Assembly (NCBI RefSeq): GCF_038957035.1 | Contig: NZ_CP152412.1 | Coordinates: 1,236,501 to 1,300,500 of the forward strand | DNA length: 64,000 bases | Direction: 5' to 3' | Origin: Bradyrhizobium sp. B097 | GTDB taxonomy: Bacteria; Pseudomonadota; Alphaproteobacteria; Rhizobiales; Xanthobacteraceae | Shown: piece by piece, positions 38,620 through 47,242 of the stretch | Layout: the number at the start of each line of letters is the position of its first letter | Position numbering within the stretch: position 1 is the stretch's first letter | The notes under the pieces: generated by a model | The model's database searches: none | What the model saw: the letters and a program-made list of their open reading frames with translations, nothing else | What the model was told of the DNA's origin: nothing | Translations under genes and position numbers: made by a program

Positions 38620-39033
38620 ATGGCCGGCACTTCCGGCAAACCGATTGTGCAAAAGCTCGGCTTCAAGCCGGGCTTTTGTATTTTTGTCGACGGGTTGTCC
38701 GTTCCCTATCGCGACATTGTCGGCGAACTGCCTGCCGATGTACGGATCGCGAAGACCGCGCGGGCACCGCTCGATGCCGTGCATCTGTTCGCCGCCGAGG
38801 CCAAAGGGCTTGCCGCCAAGCTGCGGCGTTACCGCGAGGCGATCGCACCTCGCGGCATGATCTGGGTGTCGTGGCCGAAGAGGAGCTCAGGCGTCGCGAC
38901 CGATCTCGACGACAGAGCGGTGCGCGAGATCGGGCTCGCGTCCGGCCTGGTCGACATCAAGGTCTGCGCCGTCGATGCGGTGTGGTCGGGGCTGAAATTC
39001 GTGATCCCGGTCAAAGAGCGCGGCAAGCGCTGA
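38620..39033 (+). CDS. DUF3052-like protein
   Basis: A 137-residue cytosolic protein starting 12 bases after ftsH. VQKLGFKPGFCIFVDG near 9-24, MIWVSWPKRSSGVATDLDD near 80-98 and GLVDIKVCAVDAVWSGLKFV near 107-126 match the DUF3052 pattern. Function is unknown. Its first codons overlap a long terminator-like hairpin (38650-38678), so its expression may depend on read-through from ftsH. Its stop is 2 bases from the convergent membrane-protein stop. Confidence 0.85.
   Translation: MAGTSGKPIVQKLGFKPGFCIFVDGLSVPYRDIVGELPADVRIAKTARAPLDAVHLFAAEAKGLAAKLRRYREAIAPRGMIWVSWPKRSSGVATDLDDRAVREIGLASGLVDIKVCAVDAVWSGLKFVIPVKERGKR
38650..38685 (+). terminator. Terminator-like hairpin inside the DUF3052 coding start
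   Basis: A 13-bp stem (38650-38662 with 38666-38678, one G-T pair) has a 3-base loop and begins CAAAAGC, closing GCTTTTG. It is followed by TATTTTTG. It has the form of an intrinsic terminator for ftsH but lies in codons ~11-20 of the next gene, whose KLGFKPG motif it encodes. Confidence 0.6.
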
Positions 39034-39035
39034 GG

Positions 39036-40538
39036 CTAGTTCGAACCTTCAGCCGCCGGCACCACGCCGGCCTTCGTCTCGTCCGATCGTATATGGATGA
39101 CGGCGATGTCGTCCCTGTAGAGCCGCTTCCAGCCCTTGAGGTGGTCCAGCGCGTTTCCGGCCGGAGAGTCCGAGCTCAGCAGCGTGGCGTCGATCCGGTA
39201 TTTGTCGAGCAGGTCCAGCAGCTGGCCGACGTCGCGGGCATCGAGCGCGGCGTAATAGTCGAGTACGAATTGCTCGCCATAAAGCTCGGCGCGGCCGTCG
39301 ATGAACACCTTCATGTCGCGGCTGACCATGTAGCCGCCGAACGGCGCGGTGCTGAACACGCGCTGCGCCTTGTGTTGCTGGAGGACGTCGACCGCGGCAA
39401 CGGGCGAGAACACCGGCAGGAATTTGAACTCGTGCTGCGCGACGAACATCGTCGTCGTCACCCACGCTCCGATCACCATTGCGATGGTCGCCAGGATCGT
39501 GACGACGGGGACGGCGCGTCCTTGCTCGAAGCGGGCGGCGCGGACGCCTGCCATTCCCCATTGTTCGGCGATCGGCTTGGCGAGCACCAGCGGCGCGATG
39601 AACGCGAACACCTCGGTGTTGCGGATATGGCTCAGCGCCATCCAGATCAGCCCGAGCAGCAACAGGATCCGCGGCACCGACAGGGTCAGCCCGCGATAGC
39701 AGATGACGCCGATCAGGCCGAGCAGCGTGGCTTCGAAGAAGCTGGGCTTGCTGAAATCCGCGGGCAGCCATTCGCCGATCATCGACAGCAGCTTGCCGAG
39801 GCTGAGGATCTTGGTCGCACCCAGCAGGCTATTCCAGCCATAGGGCGTCACGCAGCTCGCGGCCAGCGCGGCGACGCCGAACAATCCCCATCGCACGATG
39901 AGCTGACGGCGGCGGCTCGGCTCCGCGCTCCACACCGCCTCCAGTCCGATCGGCCCGATCAGCGCCAGGCCGAGCACGAAGCCGCCATGCAGATTGGCCC
40001 ACAACGCCATCAGCGGCAGCAGCCACCATGACGGATGGGTGCGGCGATCCGCGGCCGAGATCAGGCCACCGATGAACGCCAGCAGCACCGGCAGTGCCAG
40101 CACATGCGGCCGCGCGAAGAAGTGGATCGTCGACAGCAGCAGCGCCAGCGCCGCGATCAGGAGTGCACGCGCCGGATCGAAATACGGGCTCAACAGATGC
40201 AGGAAGATCGCGACGGACGCGCCGATCGCGATCGACGTCAGGATCACCGGCCCGGCCCAATCGCCGCCGTACACGAGCGCGTACGCCACCTGCGACAGCC
40301 ACGAGCTCGAGATCCAGGGCTCGCCGAAACGGGTGAACGAGAACACGTCTGTCGTCGGCATCGCGCCGTGTTCGAGGATCCACTGTCCGACCTTGATCTG
40401 CCACTCCGTGTCGGAATCGCGCAGCAGGATTTCACCGGCGGAGAGATAGAACAGATAGGCGCCCACGGCTGCGCACAGCGGCAGCAGTCCTCGCACCGCG
40501 CTACGGCTGCTCACGCGGCTGGTGATGGAGAGTGACAT
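39036..40538 (-). CDS. Polytopic membrane protein of unknown function
   Basis: A 500-residue protein with about ten or eleven hydrophobic helices (e.g. PLCAAVGAYLFYLSAGEIL, ALLIAALALLLSTIHF, LLLLGLIWMALSHI) and a soluble C-terminal domain of ~120 residues containing FSTAPFGGYMVSRDMKVFID and YRDDIAVIHIRSD. The layout (helices, then a periplasmic-looking domain ending in a 'deed/inheritance' type PFGGY-DGR motif) recalls GT-C-like membrane proteins, but no catalytic motif is certain. ATG 40538 is used; ATG 40565 adds 9 residues. Confidence 0.78.
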   Translation of the reverse strand: MSLSITSRVSSRSAVRGLLPLCAAVGAYLFYLSAGEILLRDSDTEWQIKVGQWILEHGAMPTTDVFSFTRFGEPWISSSWLSQVAYALVYGGDWAGPVILTSIAIGASVAIFLHLLSPYFDPARALLIAALALLLSTIHFFARPHVLALPVLLAFIGGLISAADRRTHPSWWLLPLMALWANLHGGFVLGLALIGPIGLEAVWSAEPSRRRQLIVRWGLFGVAALAASCVTPYGWNSLLGATKILSLGKLLSMIGEWLPADFSKPSFFEATLLGLIGVICYRGLTLSVPRILLLLGLIWMALSHIRNTEVFAFIAPLVLAKPIAEQWGMAGVRAARFEQGRAVPVVTILATIAMVIGAWVTTTMFVAQHEFKFLPVFSPVAAVDVLQQHKAQRVFSTAPFGGYMVSRDMKVFIDGRAELYGEQFVLDYYAALDARDVGQLLDLLDKYRIDATLLSSDSPAGNALDHLKGWKRLYRDDIAVIHIRSDETKAGVVPAAEGSN

Positions 40539-40949
40539 GCGCTTTCTTGGCTCGGCCGGGGACATCGAGGCAACGCCACACGTGGCGTTGGGCGCACTCG
40601 ACCACGGCTTCCGATAAATTCGGGTAAATGCGACCGCGACGTGGTGGGTCCGCGCGAGATCGGATGTCTCGATTTCGAGCAATCGTCTTGGCGCGCGATT
40701 TACCATCGCAAGCCCGATCCGGACCTGCGTGCTGTCGGCACCTGGCGCTTCCGACGGCCGGAGGGCCGCCAGTTCAATCGGAGGTGGCGTGCGGCCGTCG
40801 CAAAATCCTTACAATTCCAGCTTGTCATTCAGTCTGAATAGTTGTTCACTTCTTCAAACGGTTGCGGGATCAATCGTTCAAAACATTGAAGACGCGTGTG
40901 TTCTGCCGGTGGGCGCCGGCCAGGGCACACGGTTGGGGGGCGGAACGCC
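40539..40949. other. Divergent intergenic region with a perfect palindrome
   Basis: About 411 bases between the membrane-protein and tetR starts. It holds CAACGCCAC-AC-GTGGCGTTG at 40571-40590, with 9-base perfect arms, 33 bases upstream of the membrane-protein ATG: a candidate operator. An A/T-richer patch near 40800-40890 may hold the tetR promoter. No gene is seen. Confidence 0.5.
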
Positions 40950-41624
40950 ATGGTCTACCGGCGAACTCATCAGGTCGTGAAACGGCTGGCTGCCCGGCGC
41001 AGCGCCATCCTGTCGGCTGCGCGCGACGCGGCGGCGGCGGGCGGCATGGCCGCGGTCCAGATCGCACCCGTCGCGGTGCGGGCCAATGTCGCGGCCGGCA
41101 CCGTCTATCGCTATTTCCCGTCGAAGGCCGAGCTGATCTCGGAATTGATCACCGAAGTCTCACGTGACGAATTGTCTGCGATCCGGCGCGCCGCAGAGGC
41201 CGCGCCCGGACCGTCATCGGCGCTGGCCGCCGCGGTCACGACGATTGCGGTCCACGTGCTGTCGCAGCGCAAGCTGGCCTGGGGCATCCTGGCCGAGCCG
41301 GTCGATGTCGACGTCACCGCTTCGCGCCTCGCCAGCCGCCGCGATATTTCCGGCGAGCTTGCCATGCGCATCGACGCCGCCGTACGCGCCGGACATCTGC
41401 CGGCACAGGACACGGGGCTGGCCGCCACCGCCTTGCTCGGCGCGCTGCACGAAGCACTGGTCGGCCCGCTGGCGCCGGCCAATCTCGACGATCCGATCAA
41501 GCTGCGCGATACGGTGCAGACCGTGACGCTGCTCGCGCTGCGCGCGGTCGGTGTGATGGACGCGCGCGCCCGTGGCCTTGTGGTGCAGGCGACGACCCCC
41601 GCAAAGGCGCTGGTCGGGGCCTGA
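40950..41624 (+). CDS. TetR-family regulator upstream of an OsmC gene
   Basis: A 224-residue regulator. The helix-turn-helix spans ~15-60: RRSAILSAARDAAAAGGMAA then VAVRANVAAGTVYRYFPSKAEL. The C-terminal domain is helical and Ala-rich. ATG 40950 (MVYRRTHQ) has GGGGGGCGG upstream; the ORF could extend 18 codons but without support. It ends 82 bases before the OsmC-family gene on the same strand, so it may regulate peroxide or thiol-stress defence. Confidence 0.87.
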   Translation: MVYRRTHQVVKRLAARRSAILSAARDAAAAGGMAAVQIAPVAVRANVAAGTVYRYFPSKAELISELITEVSRDELSAIRRAAEAAPGPSSALAAAVTTIAVHVLSQRKLAWGILAEPVDVDVTASRLASRRDISGELAMRIDAAVRAGHLPAQDTGLAATALLGALHEALVGPLAPANLDDPIKLRDTVQTVTLLALRAVGVMDARARGLVVQATTPAKALVGA

Positions 41625-41706
41625 GATCGCGACTGCGCGGCGAACACTTCCGTCGCATTGGCGTTGTAGGTTGAGGCTGGGTTCAACCAACCTCACGGAG
41701 CAACGC

Positions 41707-42135
41707 ATGACGACGACCCATGGTTCGGCCAAATGGCAGGGTGGCATCAAGGACGGCAAGGGCGCGATCTCGACCAAGAGCGGCGCGCTCTCGGACTACC
41801 CCTATGGCTTCGCCAGCCGCTTCGAGGGCAAGCCGGGCTCGAACCCCGAAGAGCTGATCGGCGCGGCGCATGCCGCCTGCTTCACGATGGCGTTGTCGCT
41901 GATCCTGGGCGAGGCCAAGCTGACGGCCGAGCACATGGAGACCAAGGCTGACGTGACCCTGGAGAAGGTCGCCGACGGCTTTGCCATCACCGCCGTGCAC
42001 CTGACGCTATCGGCGAAGATCCCGGGTGCCGATAACGCAACGTTCCAGGAATTGGCGGGCAAGGCCAAGGCCGGATGTCCGGTGTCGAAGCTGCTCAACA
42101 CCAAGATCACGCTCGACGCGGCGTTGCAGGGCTAA
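41707..42135 (+). CDS. OsmC-family peroxiredoxin-like protein
   Basis: A 142-residue protein of the OsmC/Ohr family, thiol peroxidases that reduce organic hydroperoxides. The two catalytic cysteines are in AAHAACFTMALS near 54-65 and AKAGCPVSKLL near 120-130. The conserved Arg is probably in FASRFEGKPGSNPEEL near 36-51. GGAG lies 5-6 bases before ATG 41707. Downstream is a family A repeat and the convergent pyk gene. Confidence 0.92.
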   Translation: MTTTHGSAKWQGGIKDGKGAISTKSGALSDYPYGFASRFEGKPGSNPEELIGAAHAACFTMALSLILGEAKLTAEHMETKADVTLEKVADGFAITAVHLTLSAKIPGADNATFQELAGKAKAGCPVSKLLNTKITLDAALQG

Positions 42136-42190
42136 CGGTCTGGAGCGCAGCATGGGGCCACGCTGATGCGCGGCCCGGCGCGCCGGGTTA

Positions 42191-42253
42191 GAGCGTTTTC
42201 GAGCGAAGTGGGCACCGGTTCGCGTGAAGAAAACGCGTCAAAACGAGAATCTA
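42191..42253. repeat. Dispersed palindromic repeat, family A, copy 2 (abuts the pyk stop)
   Basis: GAGCGTTTTCGAGCGAAGTG ... GAAAACGCGTCA ... GAATCTA. Preceded by TTA so it too begins TAGAGC. The final CTA read on the minus strand is the TAG stop codon of pyk. Confidence 0.85.
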
Positions 42254-43687
42254 CAGCTGCGCGTCGCCGTTCGGTCCGACCGAGGCGATGCGCAGCATGT
42301 TGGTGGTGCCGGGCGCGCGGAGCGGCACGCCGGCGACGATGATGACGCGCTGGCCGGCCTTGGCAAAGCCGTCCCGGAATGCAATTGAGCCGGCGCGTTC
42401 AACCATGTCGTCGAGATCGTGGGCGTCCTCGGCGACCACGCAATGCACGCCCCACACCACCGACAGCTTGCGGCCGGTGACGAGGTTCGGCGTGATCGCG
42501 ACCACCGGCACCTTGGGGCGCTCGCGCGCCACGCGGATCGCGGTCGAGCCTGACGACGTCCAGCAGATGATCGCCGACAGATCGAGCGTCTCGGCGATCT
42601 GCCGCGCGGCGTCGGCAATGGCATCGCCCACCGTCGCCTCCGGATCGACGCGCTGTGCGTTGATCACGCTGCGATAGGTTGGATCGCGCTCCACCTCCTC
42701 GCCGATCCGGTTCATGGTCGAGACCGCTTCGACCGGGAATTTGCCGGCAGCGGATTCCGCCGACAGCATGATGGCGTCGGCGCCTTCGTAGACGGCGGTG
42801 GCGACGTCGGAGACTTCGGCGCGCGTCGGCACCGGCGCCTGGATCATCGATTCCAGCATCTGGGTTGCGACCACCACCGGCCTGCCGGCGCGGCGCGCCA
42901 TCCGGATCATCTGCTTCTGCAGGCTCGGCACCCGCTCCAGCGGCAGCTCGACGCCGAGATCGCCGCGCGCCACCATCAGCGCGTCCGCCACCTCGATGAT
43001 GTCGGCGAGGCGGTCGATCGCCTGCGGCTTCTCGATCTTGGCCATCACCGCGGCGCGGCCGCGGATCATCTTCTTGGCCTCGATCACGTCCTCGGCACGC
43101 TGCACGAAGGACAGCGCAACCCAGTCGATCCCTTCCGGAAGCGCGGCTTCCAGATCGGCGCGGTCCTTCGGGGTCATCGCGGAGACGGGCAGGTCGGTGT
43201 CGGGCAGGCTGACGCCCTTGCGGTCCGACATCTTGCCGCCGATCACGACGCGCGTGACCGCGCGGTCGGGCGAGGTTTCCTCGGCGATCAGCCGCACCTT
43301 GCCATCGTCGAGCAACAGCGCGTGGCCGGGGCGGAGCGCGGCGAGGATCTCCGGATGCGGAAGCTGGACGCGGCTGTTGTCGCCCGGCGCCTTGTCGGAA
43401 TCCAGAATGAAGCTCTGGCCGTTCTTGAGCTGGGTCGACCCTTCCACGAAGGCGCCGACCCGCAGCTTCGGCCCTTGCAGGTCGACCAGGATGCCGATCG
43501 GCCGGCCGTAGCTCGATTCGACGTTGCGGATGGTCTTGACCAGCTCCCGCATCTTGTCATGCGGGGTATGGCTCATGTTGATGCGGAACACGTCGGCACC
43601 CGCCTCGAACAGCTTGCGGATCATCGCGCTGTCTGAGGAGGCTGGGCCGAGCGTCGCAAGGATCTTGATTCGGCGCAGTCGTCTCAT
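42251..43687 (-). CDS. pyk: Pyruvate kinase
   Basis: A 478-residue glycolytic enzyme making pyruvate and ATP from PEP and ADP. Signatures: RRIKILATLGPASSDS near 4-19, FRINMSHTPHDKM near 34-46, VDLQGPKLRVG, the metal/PEP site VMAKIEKPQAIDRL with the catalytic Lys near 215, and MVARGDLGVELP near 235. The C-terminal regulatory domain starts near 345 (ICWTSSGSTAIRVARERP). The start MRRLRRIKIL at 43687 overlaps the DUF1036 stop by ATGA. Its stop codon lies in a family A repeat. Confidence 0.96.
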   Translation of the reverse strand: MRRLRRIKILATLGPASSDSAMIRKLFEAGADVFRINMSHTPHDKMRELVKTIRNVESSYGRPIGILVDLQGPKLRVGAFVEGSTQLKNGQSFILDSDKAPGDNSRVQLPHPEILAALRPGHALLLDDGKVRLIAEETSPDRAVTRVVIGGKMSDRKGVSLPDTDLPVSAMTPKDRADLEAALPEGIDWVALSFVQRAEDVIEAKKMIRGRAAVMAKIEKPQAIDRLADIIEVADALMVARGDLGVELPLERVPSLQKQMIRMARRAGRPVVVATQMLESMIQAPVPTRAEVSDVATAVYEGADAIMLSAESAAGKFPVEAVSTMNRIGEEVERDPTYRSVINAQRVDPEATVGDAIADAARQIAETLDLSAIICWTSSGSTAIRVARERPKVPVVAITPNLVTGRKLSVVWGVHCVVAEDAHDLDDMVERAGSIAFRDGFAKAGQRVIIVAGVPLRAPGTTNMLRIASVGPNGDAQL

Positions 43688-44292
43688 TGTTTGTTTCCGG
43701 GTGGTGCGGCTGGCGGCAGACCCGACGCGCCCGGAGGCGCTGCGCCCGGCGGCGGGTTGGGCAGGCCCGGCATCGCCCCGGGGCTTCCCGGAGCCACGCC
43801 GCCCGGCATTCCCGGTACTTTCTGCGGCTGTTGTTCGTTGGCTTCGGTCAGCTGGACGGTCCATGCACGCTGCTCGCCGGTGTCGACCTCGAAGAAGCCG
43901 GTGCGGTCAAAACCCCGCGCCAGGCAATTCTCGGTGCCCTTGATTGTGAATTCCTTGTCGCGCGAGCACATGAAGGCCTGGCCGGACCATTCGCCGCCGC
44001 GATCGTAGTCGAGAGCGTAGATGTAGTAGTAGCGCGCCACAAGATTGCCGCGCAGCAGGGTCTCGCAGGTCCGCGACGACACATTCCACCAGCCTTCCGT
44101 GGTCCAGCCCTCGGCGTCCTTGTAGCCGAGCGCGATCCCGACCCGGCTCGAGGTGTTGTTGCAGAGCCGGAAATCGGCGGCCGCCGGGCTCGTCCACAGG
44201 CATGCCGCGACAAGCGCCAGCACCGGCAGGATGCCGGCCAGGATCAGGCGAGTGGTGCGGGGAGCAGAGGCGAGAGAATCTGTTGGGCTCAT
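43684..44292 (-). CDS. DUF1036 exported protein
   Basis: A 202-residue protein: an N-terminal hydrophobic segment (LILAGILPVLALVAACLW, cleavage near AAADF), then the DUF1036 domain FRLCNNTSSRVGIALGYKD, WWNVSSRTCETLLRG, YYYIYALDYDRGGEWSGQAFMC and NCLARGFDRTGFFEVDTG with paired cysteines. A Pro/Gly-rich tail of ~45 residues ends it. It precedes pyk with a 4-base ATGA overlap, implying translational coupling. Function is unknown. Confidence 0.9.
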   Translation of the reverse strand: MSPTDSLASAPRTTRLILAGILPVLALVAACLWTSPAAADFRLCNNTSSRVGIALGYKDAEGWTTEGWWNVSSRTCETLLRGNLVARYYYIYALDYDRGGEWSGQAFMCSRDKEFTIKGTENCLARGFDRTGFFEVDTGEQRAWTVQLTEANEQQPQKVPGMPGGVAPGSPGAMPGLPNPPPGAAPPGASGLPPAAPPGNKQ

Positions 44293-44489
44293 GCGGCGAA
44301 GCTATATCAAATCATTGTCGATTTCGCGTGCCCGGCAGGCACTGTCAACGGGCGGGCGCCCGTCTGCCACACTGCGGGACCGTGGCCAATGTGGCCGGAG
44401 AGCTCCGTATTGCGCGTCGATATGGCAAAATCTGTGACAATTCCCATCTGATATCAATATGGTGAGCGCATCACACCGGGATCACGATC

Positions 44490-44792
44490 ATGAGCATTGA
44501 CGACAAAACCAGAACAGAACTCGAGGCCGCGGTGTTCCGGCGCCTCGTCGATCATCTGCGCAACCGGACCGATGTGCAGAACATCGACCTGATGAACCTT
44601 GCCGGCTTCTGCCGCAATTGCCTGTCCAACTGGATGAAGGAAGAGGCCGACGCCAAGGGCCTTGCGGTGAGCAAGGATGAGAGCCGCGAGGCGGTCTACG
44701 GCATGCCCTATGAGGAGTGGAAGGCGAAGTTTCAGGGCGGTGCGACGCCGGAGCAGCTCGCGGCGATGAAGAAGGCCCAAAGCGGGCATTAA
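44490..44792 (+). CDS. DUF1244 small cytosolic protein
   Basis: A 100-residue protein with the DUF1244 pattern: AVFRRLVDHLRNRTDVQNID near 14-33, LMNLAGFCRNCLSNWMKEEA near 34-53 with a CxxC pair, and EAVYGMPYEEWKAKFQ near 67-82. The ATG at 44490 follows GGGATCACGATC. The family is small, conserved in alphaproteobacteria and uncharacterised to my knowledge. Confidence 0.9.
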   Translation: MSIDDKTRTELEAAVFRRLVDHLRNRTDVQNIDLMNLAGFCRNCLSNWMKEEADAKGLAVSKDESREAVYGMPYEEWKAKFQGGATPEQLAAMKKAQSGH

Positions 44793-44800
44793 GCCCAGCA

Positions 44801-44886
44801 ACGTCATTCCGGGATGGTGCGCTAGCGCCAGACCCGGAATCTCGAGATTCCGGGTTCGATGCTGCCGCATCGCCCCGGAATGACGT
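44801..44886. repeat. Dispersed inverted repeat, family H
   Basis: Outer arms ACGTCATTCCGGG and CCCGGAATGACGT-like; inner perfect palindrome ACCCGGAATCTC/GAGATTCCGGGT at 44832-44855. It lies directly after DUF1244 and may end that transcript. Confidence 0.82.
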
Positions 44887-45041
44887 TTATACCTGAAAGA
44901 CCAGCATCTCCTGTGGGCGCGCTGTGGATGAGCGCGATGTTTCCTTGACGGGACGTGCTCCAAAATCGAGGGTCGCCCGCGACAAGCGGTGCGCGTGGCG
45001 CGTATTCGCGCGACATTTCATTGCCATTTCAGGAGTACGCG

Positions 45042-45314
45042 ATGGCCACCACGTCTGCCGCCGTTCAGGATGAACCCGCAACGCGATTTGCCAAGGATCA
45101 GCTCAAGTCCATCATCGAGCGCATCGAGCGGCTGGAAGAGGAAAAGAAGACCATCTCGGACGATATCCGCGACGTCTATGCCGAGGCCAAGGGCAACGGC
45201 TTCGACGTCAAGGCGCTGCGCACCATCGTGCGCCTGCGCAAGCAGGATGCCAACGAGCGCCAGGAGCAGGAAACCATCCTGGAGACCTATATGCAGGCGC
45301 TCGGGATGCTCTGA
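45042..45314 (+). CDS. gapR: GapR (DUF2312) nucleoid-associated protein
   Basis: A 90-residue coiled-coil protein. [20 protein letters not shown] near 15-34, [20 protein letters not shown] near 41-60 and [19 protein letters not shown] near 66-84 match GapR of Caulobacter, which clamps overtwisted A/T-rich DNA ahead of replication forks and is important for growth. ATG 45042 has a perfect AGGAG at 45031-45035. It is 131 bases before the cyclase gene. Confidence 0.94.
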   Translation: MATTSAAVQDEPATRFAKDQLKSIIERIERLEEEKKTISDDIRDVYAEAKGNGFDVKALRTIVRLRKQDANERQEQETILETYMQALGML

Positions 45315-45446
45315 GGCGGCAGGCGGGCCGGTCTGGCGTCGCCAAGGCGCCCGCCCGAGGTAACTCGCCCAATCCTCTCGGCGAGGCTTGGGTGAAATCC
45401 CGGGATTTGCTACACTGCCGGTGAGGTAACCGGGCAGAGCGTTCAG

Positions 45447-47210
45447 ATGGACGTGCCAGGACCAGAGCGTCGGCTCGCTGCGGTCCTCGCCGCCGACATG
45501 GTCGGCTTTAGCCGCCTGATGGAGGCTGACGAGACGGGCACCCTTGCGCGCCTCAAGACCCATCGGATCGAACTGATCGATCCGGCCATCAGCAAGAATC
45601 GCGGCCGCATCATCAAGACCACAGGCGACGGCCTGCTGGTCGAATTCCACAGCGTCGTCGATGCGGTGTTGTGCGCGGCCGAGGTCCAGCGCCGGATGGC
45701 CAAGCGCAACACCGACGTCGCGCCGGCGCGGTGGATGCAGTTTCGCATCGGCATCAATCTCGGCGATGTGATCGTGGACGGCGCCGACATCTTCGGGGAT
45801 GGCGTGAATGTGGCGTCCCGCCTCGAGGTGCTGGCCGAACCCGGTGGCATCTGCATTTCCGGCGCGGTCCGCGATCAGGTCGGCGATCGCCTGGAAGATC
45901 TGAGCTTCGAGGATCTGGGCGACCAGACCGTCAAGAACATCGCGCGACCGATCCGGGTTTTCCGCGTCCATTTCGAATCGGGCGCCAGATCCGCAACCGA
46001 CCATCCGAGCGCGGCGGCCGCCCCTGTCGTCGCCAAAAAGCCTTCGATCGCCGTGCTGCCGCTCGTCAATATGAGCGGCGATCCCGAGCAGGAATTCTTC
46101 GCCGACGGCCTCACCGAGGACATCATCACCGAGCTGTCGCGCTTCCACGATCTGCTCGTGATCTCGCGCAACTCGACCTTCGTGTACAAGGGCAAGGCGG
46201 TGAAGGTGCAGGACGTCGCGAAGGAATTCGCGGTCGACTATGTACTGGAAGGCAGCGTGCGCAAGGCGGGCGGCCGGATTCGCGTCACCGTGCAGCTGAT
46301 CGATGCCGAGGCCGACCGGCACGTCTGGGCCGAGCGCTACGACCGCGAGCTCGCCGACATCTTCGCCATCCAGGACGAGATGACGCGCGCGATCGTGGCG
46401 ACCTTGCCGGGCCGTGTCGAGGCCGCCGCCCATGACCGCGTCAAGCGCAAGCCGACCGACAACATGGCGGCCTATGAGTGCGTGCTGGCCGCCAAGGTGC
46501 TGCATCATCGCTCGGCGCGCGACGACAATGCGGAGGCGCAGCGTTTGCTCGAGCGGGCCATCGTGCTCGATCCCAATTACGCCCATGCGCACGCCTGGCG
46601 GGCCTGCGTGCTCGGCCAGACCTGGGTCTACAATTGGTGCGACGACCGCGACGCGACCTTCGCGCAGGTGGCGGCCGAGCTCGAGATCGCGCTCAAGCTC
46701 GACGACAATGACAGCGACGTGCACCGGATCCTCGCCGCGCTGAACCTCAACCGCGATGACCACGACAAGGCGGCCTTCCACCAGGAGCGCGCGCTCGCGC
46801 TCAATCCTAACTACGACCTCGTCGTCGTGCAGCAGGGCGAGCTCCTGACCTGGCTCGGGCGGCCGGAGGAGGGCATCGACTGGATCAAGCGGGCGATGCG
46901 CCTCAATCCGTTCCATCCGGAGCGATTCTGGAGTCATCTCGGCCGCGCCTGCTATTGCGCCGAGAAATATGCCGATGCGGCCGAGGCGTTCTCGCGGATC
47001 ACGCGGCCCGACCACACCCATCACGCCTTCCTCGCCGCGACATTGGCGCAGATGGGCAACGCGGTGGCGGCCTCAGCCCATGCCACCGAGGTGCTGAAGC
47101 GCGAGCCAACCTTCTCGGTCGCCGCGCACCTGGCAACCCAGCACTACAAGCGCGCGCCCGATCGGGCGCGTTACGAGGCCGGCCTGCTCAAGGCGGGGCT
47201 GCCGGCTTGA
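45447..47210 (+). CDS. Class III adenylate/guanylate cyclase with TolB-like and TPR regions
   Basis: A 587-residue protein. The cyclase domain is ~7-175: AADMVGFSRLM with Asp17 and TTGDGLLVEF with Asp61 supply the two metal-binding aspartates, and GDGVNVASRLEVLAEPGGICIS is the C-terminal core. Residues ~195-320 resemble the TolB-like/FlgO segment (SIAVLPLVNMSGDPEQEFFADGL). The rest is a TPR array (residues ~345-580). Such proteins are multiplied in Bradyrhizobium and are likely signalling hubs. No signal peptide is present. Nucleotide choice is not determined. Confidence 0.92.
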   Translation: MDVPGPERRLAAVLAADMVGFSRLMEADETGTLARLKTHRIELIDPAISKNRGRIIKTTGDGLLVEFHSVVDAVLCAAEVQRRMAKRNTDVAPARWMQFRIGINLGDVIVDGADIFGDGVNVASRLEVLAEPGGICISGAVRDQVGDRLEDLSFEDLGDQTVKNIARPIRVFRVHFESGARSATDHPSAAAAPVVAKKPSIAVLPLVNMSGDPEQEFFADGLTEDIITELSRFHDLLVISRNSTFVYKGKAVKVQDVAKEFAVDYVLEGSVRKAGGRIRVTVQLIDAEADRHVWAERYDRELADIFAIQDEMTRAIVATLPGRVEAAAHDRVKRKPTDNMAAYECVLAAKVLHHRSARDDNAEAQRLLERAIVLDPNYAHAHAWRACVLGQTWVYNWCDDRDATFAQVAAELEIALKLDDNDSDVHRILAALNLNRDDHDKAAFHQERALALNPNYDLVVVQQGELLTWLGRPEEGIDWIKRAMRLNPFHPERFWSHLGRACYCAEKYADAAEAFSRITRPDHTHHAFLAATLAQMGNAVAASAHATEVLKREPTFSVAAHLATQHYKRAPDRARYEAGLLKAGLPA

Positions 47211-47242
47211 ACGGCTGATGAAGTGAAGTTGTCGGCAGAAGC

